A DNA stretch of 64,000 bases from Archangium violaceum Cb vi76 (GCF_000733295.1 NZ_JPMI01000300.1:1-64000), one strand, 5' to 3'; positions 17,867 to 26,952 are shown, counted from the stretch's first letter. Translations and numbers: made by a program. Notes: generated by a model not told the origin, from the sequence alone.

Positions 17867-18568
17867 TCACTTGAGGCCGACGTAGATGTTCTGGACGTCG
17901 TCGTCCTCGTCCATGGCTTCCAGGAAGGCCTCCACCTCGGTGCGCGCCTCGCCCTCGAGCGACACCGGATTCTTGGCCACCCACGCCAGGTTCTGCGCGC
18001 TCACCGTCCAGCCCATGCCCGTCAGGGCGCGGCTCACGGTGTCCAGGTCCGTGGGCGCGGTGAGGAAGCGCGTGGCGCCCTCCTCGCCGGGCTCCAGCTC
18101 CTGCGCGCCCGCTTCGATGGCGGCCGTCTCGGCATCCGCACCCGCTTCAGGCGGCGTGGCCTCGATGACGCCCAGGCGGTTGAAGTCCCAGGACACCGCG
18201 CCGCTGGTGGCGATCTGCCCCTTGCGGAACAGCAGCCGGACGTTGGCGGCGGTGCGGGTCTTGTTGTCGGTGAGGCACTCGACGATCACCGGCACCTGGT
18301 GCGGGGCGAAACCCTCGTACGTCACCAGCTCGTAGTTCACCGGCTCGTCCAGCAGGCCCGCGCCCTTCTTGATGGCGCGCTCCAACGTGTCGCGCGGCAT
18401 CGAGGCCTTCTTCGCCGCGTCCATCGCCATGCGCAGGCGGGGGTTGCTGCCCGGATCCGCACCCCCGGCCTTGGCGGCGATGATGAGTTCCTTGACCAGC
18501 TTGGTGAAGAGCCTGCCCTTCGCGGCCGCGTGCTCCGTGCGGCCCTTGTGCTTCCATTGAGCGCCCAT
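17867..18568 (-). CDS. yebC: YebC/PmpR-family protein
   Basis: The 233-residue protein starts [19 protein letters not shown], a variant of the family's MAGHSKWANIKHRK start, and continues with [26 protein letters not shown] and [14 protein letters not shown]. Length and motifs fit YebC, historically annotated as a transcriptional regulator and more recently linked to translation of difficult, proline-rich stretches. The start has GGAG upstream. Its stop codon may overlap a GTG of the downstream hemocyanin-like gene. Confidence 0.92.
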   Translation of the reverse strand: MGAQWKHKGRTEHAAAKGRLFTKLVKELIIAAKAGGADPGSNPRLRMAMDAAKKASMPRDTLERAIKKGAGLLDEPVNYELVTYEGFAPHQVPVIVECLTDNKTRTAANVRLLFRKGQIATSGAVSWDFNRLGVIEATPPEAGADAETAAIEAGAQELEPGEEGATRFLTAPTDLDTVSRALTGMGWTVSAQNLAWVAKNPVSLEGEARTEVEAFLEAMDEDDDVQNIYVGLK

Positions 18569-18592
18569 GGAGTGCGCTCCTACCTCATTCCG

Positions 18593-18619
18593 GGGCCGCG
18601 TTCATCAACTCCGCGGCCC
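18593..18619 (-). terminator. GC-rich hairpin after the pilin-like gene
   Basis: An 8-base perfect stem (18593-18600 with 18612-18619) around an 11-base loop lies between the pilin-like stop and the yebC start. No T run follows, so it may terminate weakly or act as an RNA processing structure. Confidence 0.45.
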
Positions 18620-18636
18620 GGACCGCCGGGCGGCGC

Positions 18637-19140
18637 TCAGAAGTGGTCGCCGTACGCGGACTCCGACATGCGCTGCCACATGCCGTCCATGAGCCGGAAC
18701 TTGATCTCCTTGAAGCTGATCAGCCCGTTGTTGTTCAGGTCGCCCTTGGCCGTGACGACCAGATCTCCGTCGCCATTGAGCTGGACCTCGTAGCGGTAAT
18801 AGAGGTAGCCGTCGGGCGCCCAGCCCAGGTCCTTCCAGTGGCCCAGCTCCATCTTGAAGGGCTGCTTCTTGCCGTTCGGCTCCTCCGACGGATTGAACGG
18901 CAGGTCCGGCGCATCCCCTCCCGGGAACTTCCCGCCGTGCGAGCTGGTGTACTCGTTCAGCACGCGCATGATGGAGTTCATCATCAGCTCCCGCTCGGCC
19001 TGCTTCGAGCGCAGCATGATGTTCTGGAACTCCGGCAGGGCCACCGTGGACAGCAGGCCGACGATGCAGACGACGATCATCAGCTCGATCAGGGTGAAGC
19101 CGCGCCGGGGGTGGACGGGGTGAAGCTTTCGGTTCGCCAT
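18637..19140 (-). CDS. Type IV pilin/pseudopilin-like protein with EF-hand loop
   Basis: The ATG at 19140 follows GAAGGAGGCATGTC. The 167-residue protein has a class III leader (MANRKLHPVHPRRG) cleaved before FTLIELMIVVCIVGLL, with the E at +5 of the mature chain, so it is a substrate for prepilin peptidase and inserts into the inner membrane. The globular part ends with D134-L-N-N-N-G-L-I-S-F-K-E145, a textbook EF-hand loop (acidic or Asn at 1, 3, 5, Gly at 6, Ile at 8, Glu at 12), preceded by a second Asp-rich turn (NGDGD, 122-126). Calcium binding is therefore likely. No other pilus gene is adjacent, so it may be a minor pilin or an orphan type II secretion-like component. Confidence 0.88.
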   Translation of the reverse strand: MANRKLHPVHPRRGFTLIELMIVVCIVGLLSTVALPEFQNIMLRSKQAERELMMNSIMRVLNEYTSSHGGKFPGGDAPDLPFNPSEEPNGKKQPFKMELGHWKDLGWAPDGYLYYRYEVQLNGDGDLVVTAKGDLNNNGLISFKEIKFRLMDGMWQRMSESAYGDHF

Positions 19141-19184
19141 GACATGCCTCCTTCGAGGCGACAGGAAAGAGAGGACCGCGAGTT

Positions 19185-20111
19185 TCACGGTTGGGTATTG
19201 CCCGCGGTGGCCGGAGCCTTCGCGGTGGGGACGAGGAGCCAGGTGCCCGGCCCCTGGGAGTTGAGCTCCATGCCACTGGCCTCCTGCTGCTTGAACCACG
19301 CCTCCTGCTGCGGCGTGGCGGGCCCCGTGCGCAGCGAGCGCACCAGGAGCGAGCCGTTGGACGCGTTGGGGATGACAACGGTATCCGGAGGTGCGCCCGG
19401 CTGGGTATAGGCGGAGGGGGGCGTCACGGTGTTCGGGCCCTGGGTGCCGTGATAGGCGGCCACCAGGGCCACCGCCAGGCCCAGCCCCACGAACAGCACC
19501 TTGTTCGACTTCTTGGGCGCGTTCCGCGGATCCGGCTCCTGCGGCTGGAAGGTCACCTTGCCGGTGGCCGCGGGCTTCTTCGGCGCCGGATGCGGGTGGG
19601 CGGGTGCGGCCGTCTGGGCCGCGGCCGCCTTCACGTTGGTGGAGAAGTCCACCGCCTCCTGGGTCAGCGTCTCCCAGGTGCGATCAATGGCGAGCCCCAG
19701 GTCCGGGGTGGCGGGCGTCGCGGCGCGCAGCGTCTCCAGGGACCGGTCCACCTCGGCGAGCAGCGCCTCGAGCGCCGTCCGATCCACCCGGCCTCCGGCG
19801 GTCAGCAGCAGATCCTGCGCCGCCGCCAGGCGCCAGCGCACCGCGACGGCCTCCCGCAGGGAATCGGCGAGGCCCTCGTCCATGAGCGCCTCGCGCTCGG
19901 GCAGGGTCAGCTTCTCCTGCAGCCTGCGGGCGTTGGGCAGGGAGATCGCCAGCATCCGCTTGCCGCACAGCACCTCCAACGCCTGGGTCTGGGAGGGCAC
20001 GTTGCCGGGCCAGATCGCGGGCTGCTCCAGCTTCTTGTGAGCATGCGCCACCGCATCGGCCAGGCTCTCATCCGTAGTCGGGGGAACGGGGGTCTGCTGA
20101 TCGTTTGACAT
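19185..20111 (-). CDS. Single-TM protein of unknown function next to the pilin gene
   Basis: The ATG at 20111 begins MSNDQQTPVPPTTDES; the longer frame to 20246 adds low-complexity sequence and is not used. Of 308 residues, about 1-160 are soluble and helical, followed by a Pro/Ala/Lys linker, a positively charged approach (APKKSNK), one membrane helix (VLFVGLGLAVALVAAYHG, near 210-230), and a C-terminal outside region. No family was recognised. It lies 44 bases upstream of the pilin gene on the same strand, so co-transcription and a role in the same assembly are plausible. Confidence 0.7.
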   Translation of the reverse strand: MSNDQQTPVPPTTDESLADAVAHAHKKLEQPAIWPGNVPSQTQALEVLCGKRMLAISLPNARRLQEKLTLPEREALMDEGLADSLREAVAVRWRLAAAQDLLLTAGGRVDRTALEALLAEVDRSLETLRAATPATPDLGLAIDRTWETLTQEAVDFSTNVKAAAAQTAAPAHPHPAPKKPAATGKVTFQPQEPDPRNAPKKSNKVLFVGLGLAVALVAAYHGTQGPNTVTPPSAYTQPGAPPDTVVIPNASNGSLLVRSLRTGPATPQQEAWFKQQEASGMELNSQGPGTWLLVPTAKAPATAGNTQP

Positions 20112-20277
20112 GGGCCCACGCGGGAAGACGGGGCCTCCATCATCCGCTCTCCGGGGGGCCCAACACAATCGTTCGTCCGCCCGCCGCCGCCCAGCCCCTC
20201 CGTCCGTCTTCCCGCGAGCCACTCCATTGGATGCTTGCAGGTGCAACAGAAATGGAGAGGCCGGGAAGCGAGGAAGG

Positions 20278-22437
20278 TCAGGACAGGGGCCGTCCCGTGG
20301 AGGCCTGCGCCATGCGCACCGCGCGATCCATCAGCTCGCCCTGGGACCAGCGCTTCTCGCCCTCCAGTGCGCGGCGTTTCCACGTCCCGTCCGCGTCGAG
20401 CACCCAGGCGTGGGTGTTGTCCGAGAGGCTCCGGTCGAGCAGATCCCTCACCTGGGCGAGCAATTGCGGCTCCTCCACCGGGGTGAGGGCCTCCACCCGG
20501 TGGTCCAGGTTGCGGGGCATCAGGTCCGCCGAGCCGATGTAGCAGCGAATCCCACCACTGCGCTCGAAGAGGTAGATGCGGGAGTGCTCGAGGAAGCGGC
20601 CGAGCGTGGAGACGACGCGGATGTTCTCCGAGACGCCGGGGACGTTGGGGCGCAGGCAGCAGATGCCGCGCACGTTGAGGTCCACCTTCACCCCGGCGCG
20701 CGAGGCGTCATAGAGGGCGCGGATCATCGCCGGGTCCACCAGCGCGTTCATCTTCATCTGGATGCGGGCGGGGCGCTCGGCGGAGTGCTCGGAGAGGGTG
20801 CGGCGGATCTGCTCCATCAGGCCCTCGCGCATGTTGATGGGGGCCACCAACAGCTTGCGGAAGGACTTGGGGCGGGCGAAGCCGGTGAGGAAGTTGAAGA
20901 GGTCCGCCACGTCCGCGCCGATCTCCGGATCCGTGGTGAAGAGCCCCAGGTCCGTGTAGAGGCGGGCCGTCTTCGAGTTGTAGTTGCCGGTGCCCACGTG
21001 GACGTAGTGGCGCACGCGCTCGCCCTCGCGGCGGACGATGAGGATGGCCTTGGCGTGCGTCTTGAGGCCGGGGATGCCGTAGACGACGTGCACCCCCGCC
21101 TCCTCCAGCGCCAGGGCCCACTGGATGTTGGTGCGCTCGTCGAAGCGCGCCTTGAGCTCCACCATGCACACCGCCTGCTTGCCCCGCTCGGTGGCGCGGA
21201 TGAGCGCGGGCACCAGCGGCGACTTGTCCGAGGTGCGGTACACCGTCTGTTTGATGGCGAGCACGTCCGGATCCTCCACCGCCTCCGTGACGAAGCGCTC
21301 CACCGAGGTGGCGAAGGACTCGTAGGGGTGATGGACGAGCAGATCCCCCCGCCGCATGGCCGACATCACCGTGCTCACCTCGCCGCTGTCACTCTCCGCC
21401 TTCAGGCGGGGCTGGGTGACGGGCGTCCAGGGAGGATCCCTCAGCTCGGCGAAGCCCGGCGTGGACACCACGGACATCAGGTCCGTGTAGTCCAGCAGCC
21501 CCTGCTCCTCGTAGACCTGGCGGGGCTCCAGCGCGAGCGCCTCGATCAACGGCTCGAGCATCTTGGGGCTCATCCCCGCCTGCACCTCCAGGCGGATGAC
21601 GTCGCCGAAGCGGCGCTGGCGCAGCTCCGTCTGCACGGCCACCAGCAGATCTTCCGCGTCCTCGGACACGGTGAAGTCCGCGTCGCGCGTGACGCGGAAC
21701 AGCCCCCGGTCCAGCACCTCCATGCCGGGGAACAGCGCCTCCAGGTGGTGGGCGATGATGTCCTCGAGCGGCACGAAGGTGGTGCCCCCCTTGAGCGGGA
21801 CGAAGCGCGGCAGCAGCTCCTTGGGCACCTTCACCCGGGCCACGTTCTCCGTCTCCGTCACCGGATCCCTCAGCAGCACCGCGAGGCTCAGGGAGAGGTT
21901 GGAGATGTAGGGGAAGTGCCGGCCCAGGCCGATGGCCAGCGGGGTGAGCACGGGGAAGATCTGCTCGCGGAAGCGCTGCTCCAGCAGGGCACGCGCCTCG
22001 GCGTCGAGCTCCTTCATGGAGAGGATGCGCAGGCCCTTCTCGGCGAGGGCGGGGCGCAGCTGGCGCTCGAAGCAGTCGCTGTGGCGGCGGCCCTGCTCGA
22101 GGATGCGGTCGTGCAGCTTGTCGAGCGTCTCGCCCGGGGTGGCCCCGTCCGGCACCAGGCGCGCCACGCGGTTGCGCACCTGCTCGTGCAGGCGCGCCAC
22201 GCGAATCATGAAGAACTCATCCAGGTTGCGCGCGTAGATGGCGCAGAACTTCACGCGCTCCATCAGCGGCACCGAGGCGTCCTCGGCCAGTTGGAGCACC
22301 CGGTTGTTGAAGGCGAGCCAGGACAGCTCGCGGTTGAAGAAGAGGCCGCTGTCCGGCACGTCCGTTCCGGGCGGGATGATGTCCCGCTCGACGGGCTTGG
22401 TGGTGTTGTTCCGGCTGGAGGGTGTGCGCTTGGGCAT
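20278..22437 (-). CDS. ppk1: Polyphosphate kinase 1
   Basis: The 719-residue protein is normal length for PPK1, which reversibly polymerises the gamma-phosphate of ATP into polyphosphate. The N-terminal segment has FFNRELSWLAFNNRVL (33-48) and NLDEFFMIRVARL (71-83). The phospholipase-D-like core has KQTVYRTS (396-403), a catalytic HxK at H461 (GLKTHAKAILIVRRE) and HVGTGNYN (480-487). The conserved tail SADLMPRNLDHRVE is present. In myxobacteria polyphosphate is linked to starvation, predation and development. No pst/pho or ppx gene is adjacent; the gene lies upstream of, and in the same direction as, the pilin-associated pair. Confidence 0.95.
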   Translation of the reverse strand: MPKRTPSSRNNTTKPVERDIIPPGTDVPDSGLFFNRELSWLAFNNRVLQLAEDASVPLMERVKFCAIYARNLDEFFMIRVARLHEQVRNRVARLVPDGATPGETLDKLHDRILEQGRRHSDCFERQLRPALAEKGLRILSMKELDAEARALLEQRFREQIFPVLTPLAIGLGRHFPYISNLSLSLAVLLRDPVTETENVARVKVPKELLPRFVPLKGGTTFVPLEDIIAHHLEALFPGMEVLDRGLFRVTRDADFTVSEDAEDLLVAVQTELRQRRFGDVIRLEVQAGMSPKMLEPLIEALALEPRQVYEEQGLLDYTDLMSVVSTPGFAELRDPPWTPVTQPRLKAESDSGEVSTVMSAMRRGDLLVHHPYESFATSVERFVTEAVEDPDVLAIKQTVYRTSDKSPLVPALIRATERGKQAVCMVELKARFDERTNIQWALALEEAGVHVVYGIPGLKTHAKAILIVRREGERVRHYVHVGTGNYNSKTARLYTDLGLFTTDPEIGADVADLFNFLTGFARPKSFRKLLVAPINMREGLMEQIRRTLSEHSAERPARIQMKMNALVDPAMIRALYDASRAGVKVDLNVRGICCLRPNVPGVSENIRVVSTLGRFLEHSRIYLFERSGGIRCYIGSADLMPRNLDHRVEALTPVEEPQLLAQVRDLLDRSLSDNTHAWVLDADGTWKRRALEGEKRWSQGELMDRAVRMAQASTGRPLS

Positions 22438-22490
22438 GTCCGCTCTCGGGTTGACGAGGGGAGCGGTGTATCAGGCGGTGCCGCGTGAAC

Positions 22491-23036
22491 CTACAGGGAG
22501 GCGGCGTGCTCGTCGTGGCTCGGCGGGACCCAGCCGCGCGAGGGGGTCCGCTGGGGCGCCGGCTTCAGCCCCCGGCTCTCCATGGCATAGGACTGCTCGG
22601 GGGCGCGCGTCTCCAGCAGCCGTGCCAGGCACTCCGCGTGATCCGCCACGGACAGCACGCAGATGTCGAACCGGTTGCCGGCCTCGTCCTGGCGGACCAC
22701 GGCCCAGCCATCCAGCGGCAGCGGCTCCAGCATGTCCGCCCGCCACAGCACGTGCTCGGTGGACAGCCCCAGGTGCTCCAGCGCGTGCTCGACCTCCAGG
22801 TGCTTCATCCACAGCACGGCCTCCCGCGCGCCGTCGCGGGGGAGATCGATGAGCACCTCGAGGCCACACTCCCCCTGGTACTCCCACCGGTAGCGGGGGC
22901 CCAGGCCATCCCCCTCGTCGTCGATGGCGAGCGGGGGTCCCAGGCGCTGCTCGAGCTCTGCCCTCGAGATGCTCAGGGTGCAGGCCCGGTGCTGCTTCCT
23001 GGAGAGGACGAGACGGTTCGTGGCGAGCGGCTTCAT
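22491..23036 (-). CDS. Unknown 181-residue cytoplasmic protein
   Basis: The ATG at 23036 is preceded by GGAGAACCCCC. The sequence starts MKPLATNRLVLSRKQHRACT and is a soluble alpha/beta protein with no signal peptide, membrane helix or recognisable motif (central VLIDLPRDG and LDGWAVVRQDE). It sits 53 bases upstream of ppk1 in the same direction, so it may share its transcript. Function unknown. Confidence 0.65.
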   Translation of the reverse strand: MKPLATNRLVLSRKQHRACTLSISRAELEQRLGPPLAIDDEGDGLGPRYRWEYQGECGLEVLIDLPRDGAREAVLWMKHLEVEHALEHLGLSTEHVLWRADMLEPLPLDGWAVVRQDEAGNRFDICVLSVADHAECLARLLETRAPEQSYAMESRGLKPAPQRTPSRGWVPPSHDEHAASL

Positions 23037-23367
23037 GGGGGTTCTCCTGTCGTGGAAGAGAAATCTGGTGCCGCTACCCGGGAGCGCCAAGCGGGCAGGC
23101 TTGAGATCGTTCAGTTCAGCAAACGCGCCGGACCTGATCTGTTCACCCGTCGAGGGCCCACCGGAAATGGGATGACATGTCCCACTTCTGGGAAGCGCAC
23201 GCGGCGGGGATGGCTCCCACCCGGGTGGAATTCCTCGGTGGCGCCTCGGGGGAGGGGCGCCGTGGACTGGCATCCTCCTTGCGTCGCCAGCTTCCTGCCC
23301 GCGCACCGCGCCACCCGGATCGATCCGGTCATCGCGCTCAGGAACGATCAGGTTAGAAACGCCCCCC
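23037..23367. other. Divergent intergenic region, 331 bases
   Basis: This gap separates the leftward unknown gene and the rightward metallo-hydrolase gene. No plausible gene was found in it. It contains the sigma-54-like element listed separately. The ribosome binding site of the rightward gene is poor. Confidence 0.6.
23268..23282 (+). promoter_or_regulatory. Candidate sigma-54 promoter (TGGC-N8-TTGC-like)
   Basis: TGGCATCCTCCTTGC keeps the invariant GG and GC with exactly 10 bases between them and most of the TGGCAC/TTGC consensus. It would start transcription near 23294, about 75 bases before the metallo-hydrolase ATG at 23368. Myxobacteria use many sigma-54 promoters, but a single match in high-GC DNA can be chance. 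Confidence 0.35.
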
Positions 23368-24474
23368 ATGAAAAGAACCCTGCCGCGCCGGTTGCTGCTG
23401 TCCCTGGCCGGGGTGTTGGCCTTCATCGTGGGTGGCGTGGGCGTCGGCGGCTGCATCTTCTCCGCTCCGACGTGGAAGGGGCCGAAGACGGACCATTTCG
23501 ATGGGGAGCGCTTCATCAACCTGGAGCCCCGGGAGCAGAAGGGGAGCTTCCTGGACTGGCAACTGAACCGGAAGCCGGCCCCGTGGAAGGAGTGGAACGA
23601 TGTGCCTCCTGGCCCGCCTCCACCCGAGCGCGTGGCCCGCGGTGGCCTGCGGGTGACGTTCATCAACCACGCCACGGTGCTGCTGCAACTGGACGGGCTC
23701 AACATCCTCACGGACCCCATCTACAGCGAGCGCTGCAGTCCGGTGTCCTTCGCGGGGCCCAAGCGCGTGCGGCCGCCGGGCATCCGCTTCGAGGACCTGC
23801 CGCCCATCGACGTGGTGGTGCTCAGCCACAACCACTATGACCACATGGACGTGGCCACGCTGCGGCGGCTCCAGGAGAAGTTCCCCGCGATGCGTATCTT
23901 CGCGGGCCTGGGCAACCGTGCCTTCCTCGAGGGCAAGGATCTGCGGCAGGTGACGGAGGTGGACTGGTGGCAGGAGTTCCCGCTGGGTCCGGAGGTGACG
24001 CTGGTGAGCGCGCGCACCCAGCACTTCTCCAACCGGGGCTTGTTCGATCGCGGCGGGACGCTGTGGACGGGCTACGTCTTCCGGGGCCCGCATGGGGCCA
24101 CGTACTTCGCGGGAGACACCGGCTGGGGCCGGCAGTTCGCCGAGGCCCATGAGCGCTTCGGGTCCATGCGCCTGGCGGTGCTGCCCATCGGTGCCTACAA
24201 GCCCGAGTGGTTCATGTCCCCGGTCCACGTGTCGCCGAGCGAGGCCGTCCAGGCCAGCGTGGACCTGGGGGCGCGCTACAGCGTCCCCATGCACTACGGC
24301 ACCTTCCGGCTCGCGGACGACGGCGAGGACGAGCCGGTGGAGGACCTGAAGCGCGCGCTGGTGGAGCGGGGAGGGCAGGCCCCCGAGTGGTGGGTGCTGG
24401 GCTTCGGCGAGGGGCGGGACGTTCCTCCGGTGCAGGAGGCCCCCGCTCCAGTGGTGCCCGCGCCCACGCCGTGA
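23368..24474 (+). CDS. NAPE-PLD-like metallo-beta-lactamase-fold hydrolase
   Basis: The 368-residue protein has a hydrophobic N-terminus with a lipobox-like VGGC near residue 29, so it is probably a lipoprotein. The fold carries FINHATVLLQLDGLNILTDP (metal-binding H plus the strand typical of this group), SHNHYDHMD (the HxHxDH zinc site), GDTGWG, and MHYGTF. This arrangement matches bacterial relatives of N-acyl-phosphatidylethanolamine phospholipase D and UlaG-like hydrolases. The substrate is probably a phosphodiester or lipid, but cannot be fixed from sequence. It has a Pro-rich C-terminal tail. Confidence 0.88.
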   Translation: MKRTLPRRLLLSLAGVLAFIVGGVGVGGCIFSAPTWKGPKTDHFDGERFINLEPREQKGSFLDWQLNRKPAPWKEWNDVPPGPPPPERVARGGLRVTFINHATVLLQLDGLNILTDPIYSERCSPVSFAGPKRVRPPGIRFEDLPPIDVVVLSHNHYDHMDVATLRRLQEKFPAMRIFAGLGNRAFLEGKDLRQVTEVDWWQEFPLGPEVTLVSARTQHFSNRGLFDRGGTLWTGYVFRGPHGATYFAGDTGWGRQFAEAHERFGSMRLAVLPIGAYKPEWFMSPVHVSPSEAVQASVDLGARYSVPMHYGTFRLADDGEDEPVEDLKRALVERGGQAPEWWVLGFGEGRDVPPVQEAPAPVVPAPTP

Positions 24475-24512
24475 GCGCGGCGCTCCGGGCCCTCACGCCC
24501 AGGAGCGCTCCT

Positions 24513-25085
24513 TCACGAGGCGGCGGAATCCGGCCGCCACTCCGGCCGCAGCAGCCCGTACAGCACCGCGTCCTGGATCTCTCCGTTGAGGAAGTAGCGC
24601 TGACGCTGGAAGCCCTCGCGCTGGAAGCCCAGGCCCTCGAGCACCCGGATGGAGCCCGTGTTGCGCGGGTCCACGTCCGCCTCCAGCCGGTGCAGCTCGA
24701 GCGTGGTGAAGCCGAACTCCACCACCCGGGCCACCGCCTCGCGCCCGTAGCCGTGGCCCCAGTGCGCGTGGTTCAACGCGTACCCGAGACTCGCGCGCCG
24801 GTGCTGCCCGCTCAGCTCCGCCAGGGTGCAGGTGCCGATGATCCGATCGTCCTCGCGCCGGGCATAGCCCCACTGGAAGAGCGAGCGCTCGGCGAAGTGC
24901 TGGTGGATGTTCTCCAACAGCTTCTCCGCCTGGGCCCGCTCGGTGTACGCGGACCAGCTCCAATAGCGCGTCACCTCGGGGTGGGAGAAGAGCTCGAAGA
25001 GCGCGGGGATGTCCGCCTCCGTCATCCAACGCAGGCGCAGGCGGGGCGTCTCCAGGGTGGGCAGGGTCGAGGCACCGGTGAGCAT
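24513..25085 (-). CDS. GNAT N-acetyltransferase (RimJ/RimL type)
   Basis: The 190-residue protein begins LETPRLRLRWMTEAD, a signature of the RimJ/RimL-like Acetyltransf_3 group, has the acetyl-CoA pyrophosphate loop HWGHGYGREA and the following LEADVDPRNTGSIRVLEGLGF. It should transfer acetyl from acetyl-CoA to an amine; the target is unknown. The ATG at 25085 has GGAGGAACC. It lies 12 bases downstream of the P450 gene, so the two form an operon. Confidence 0.9.
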   Translation of the reverse strand: MLTGASTLPTLETPRLRLRWMTEADIPALFELFSHPEVTRYWSWSAYTERAQAEKLLENIHQHFAERSLFQWGYARREDDRIIGTCTLAELSGQHRRASLGYALNHAHWGHGYGREAVARVVEFGFTTLELHRLEADVDPRNTGSIRVLEGLGFQREGFQRQRYFLNGEIQDAVLYGLLRPEWRPDSAAS

Positions 25086-25097
25086 GGTTCCTCCAGC

Positions 25098-26483
25098 TTA
25101 GAGTGCGTGCGCCTTCAGGTGCACCCACACCCCATTCTTCGCGCGGATGCTGGTGCCAATATGCACCTGGGCTTCCCGTCCCGGAACGGCGGACACGTCG
25201 TAGCGCTGGGCGATGCGGGCGAGGATGTGCTGCCCCTCCATCAGCGAGAACTCCTTGCCGATGCACATGCGTTGGCCGGCGCCGAAGGGCATCCACGCCT
25301 GCTTGTGCCGCCCCTCGGAGCGCTCCGGTGTGAAACGGTCTGGCTCGAAGCGCCGCGGCTCCTCCCAGACGTCCGGGTGGCGGTGGATGAGGTGCGTGAA
25401 GACCACCACCATCTTCCCCGCCGGAACCTGGTAGCCGTCGATCTCGTCCTCCTCCGACGACGTGCGGGGAATCCAATACGAGGGCGAGTACAGCCGGAGT
25501 GCCTCCTGCAACACGTTGCGGGCGTAGCCGAGCTGACGCAGATCGGCGAAGCCGGGCACCCGCTCGCCCAGCACCTCCCGCACCTCCGTCCGCAACCGCT
25601 GGAAGGACTCGGGGTGGCGGGTCATGAGATGGAAGGCCCAGGCCAGGCCCACCGCGGTGGTCTCGTACCCGGCGACGAAGAGCGACACCGCCTCGTCGCG
25701 AAGCTGCGCGTTGGTCATCCGCTCGCCCGACTCCCCATCCACCGCGTGCAGCAGCAGCGAGAGCAGGTTGTCCTCCTCGGCGCTCCGCCGTCCCCGCTCG
25801 ATGACCCGCATGACGACCTCGTCGATGTACCGGAGCTCCTCCCGGTAGCGGGCGCGGCCCGGGACTGGCAGCCATTCGGGCAGGGACTTCGTCACCATCC
25901 CCTGCATCATGTAGTCGATGATGTAGGCCATCGCCTGGCCCACCCGCTTCGCTTCGTCCGCCTCCAGCCCGCTGCCAAACATCGCCCGGACCATCACGTT
26001 CATGGTCATCCGCGAGAAGGCCTCGGCGATGTCGAAGGGCTCGCCCGTCCGGGCCGCCTGCTCCCAGCCCGCCAGGCTCTCGTCGATGGCCGCCACCATC
26101 TTCTCCGTCAGGGAGATCAGCCGCTGCTGGTGGAAGGCGGGCTGGATCATGCGCCGCTGCCGCTTCCAGAAGTCCCCCTCGCTCACGGGCAGCCCGTTGC
26201 CCAGGAAGGTCCGTATCGACTCCCAGATGGCCCCGCCCTTGAAATACTTGCGCGCGTGATCCACCAGGACGTGCTGTGTATGCCGTGGGTGGCTCAGGAT
26301 GATGGCGTCGGTGAAGCCGAGATCCAGGGTGAAGATGTCGCCATGCCGCTGGTGGGCCGCCTCCAGGAAGTCGAGTCGCCCCTTCAGCAGCGCGGGCAGT
26401 GCGCCGAGGATGGGAATGCCCGGCACCTTGGGTGGAAAGGGAAGTGCCGGCTGCTTCAAGACCGCGGATCCGTCATGGCTCAT
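25098..26483 (-). CDS. Cytochrome P450
   Basis: The 461-residue protein shows the P450 landmarks in order: Pro-rich start (LPFPPKVPGIPILGALP), WKRQRRMIQPAF in helix C, the oxygen-binding I-helix AGYETTA, ExxR in the K helix, FEPDRFTPE, and the heme loop FGAGQRMCIG with the axial Cys at about 407. It lacks a membrane anchor and resembles the CYP102-heme-domain/CYP4-like bacterial group. It hydroxylates a hydrophobic substrate using external redox partners; none is encoded nearby. The start at 26483 was chosen because the longer frame is non-P450 sequence overlapping the upstream VOC gene. Confidence 0.95.
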   Translation of the reverse strand: MSHDGSAVLKQPALPFPPKVPGIPILGALPALLKGRLDFLEAAHQRHGDIFTLDLGFTDAIILSHPRHTQHVLVDHARKYFKGGAIWESIRTFLGNGLPVSEGDFWKRQRRMIQPAFHQQRLISLTEKMVAAIDESLAGWEQAARTGEPFDIAEAFSRMTMNVMVRAMFGSGLEADEAKRVGQAMAYIIDYMMQGMVTKSLPEWLPVPGRARYREELRYIDEVVMRVIERGRRSAEEDNLLSLLLHAVDGESGERMTNAQLRDEAVSLFVAGYETTAVGLAWAFHLMTRHPESFQRLRTEVREVLGERVPGFADLRQLGYARNVLQEALRLYSPSYWIPRTSSEEDEIDGYQVPAGKMVVVFTHLIHRHPDVWEEPRRFEPDRFTPERSEGRHKQAWMPFGAGQRMCIGKEFSLMEGQHILARIAQRYDVSAVPGREAQVHIGTSIRAKNGVWVHLKAHAL

Positions 26484-26580
26484 GGAATGTCCCCCCGATA
26501 CTTCGTGAGTGCACCAGCGTGGCGTGCCGTCATCCAAGCATAGCCCCAGGTCCACGCGCACAGGGGCCCGGGGGGATGGC

Positions 26581-26952
26581 CTATGGGGACGCGGGCCCGT
26601 GGTAGACGGCCTCGATGTTGTGACCGTCGGGGTCGATGACGAAGGCGCCGTAGTAGTCCGGGTGGTAGTGCGGGCGCAGGCCCGGCGCGCCATCATCCCT
26701 GGCGCCCATCTGCAGGGCCTTGGCGTGGAAGGCATCCACTGCGGCGCGGTCCTTGGCCATGAAGGCGATATGGGTGCGCGGGTGGGGGTCCTGCGAGGGG
26801 CCGATCCAGAAATAGGGCTTCTGGTCGTCGCCGTAGCCGCCGGCCTCGGGGAACTCGAGGAGCATCCGATAGCCGAGCGTCCCGAGCACCGCGTCATAGA
26901 AGCGCTTGGACGCGGCGTAGTCCCTCACTCGCAGCATGATGTGGTCGAGCAT
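26581..26952 (-). CDS. VOC-family (glyoxalase/bleomycin-resistance-like) protein
   Basis: The 123-residue single-module protein begins MLDHIMLRVRDYAASKRFYDAVLG and ends with DPDGHNIEAVYHG, the paired beta-alpha-beta-beta-beta units of the vicinal-oxygen-chelate fold. Candidate metal residues are H4 and E near 116. Members act as lyases, dioxygenases or drug-binding proteins; the substrate is unknown. It is 97 bases upstream of the P450 gene on the same strand. Confidence 0.88.
   Translation of the reverse strand: MLDHIMLRVRDYAASKRFYDAVLGTLGYRMLLEFPEAGGYGDDQKPYFWIGPSQDPHPRTHIAFMAKDRAAVDAFHAKALQMGARDDGAPGLRPHYHPDYYGAFVIDPDGHNIEAVYHGPASP

Noticed and set aside
24207-26543. A 778-residue forward frame over the GNAT and P450 genes
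   Set aside because: Shadow of the reverse-strand P450; composition is His/Gly/Arg-rich with no family motif.
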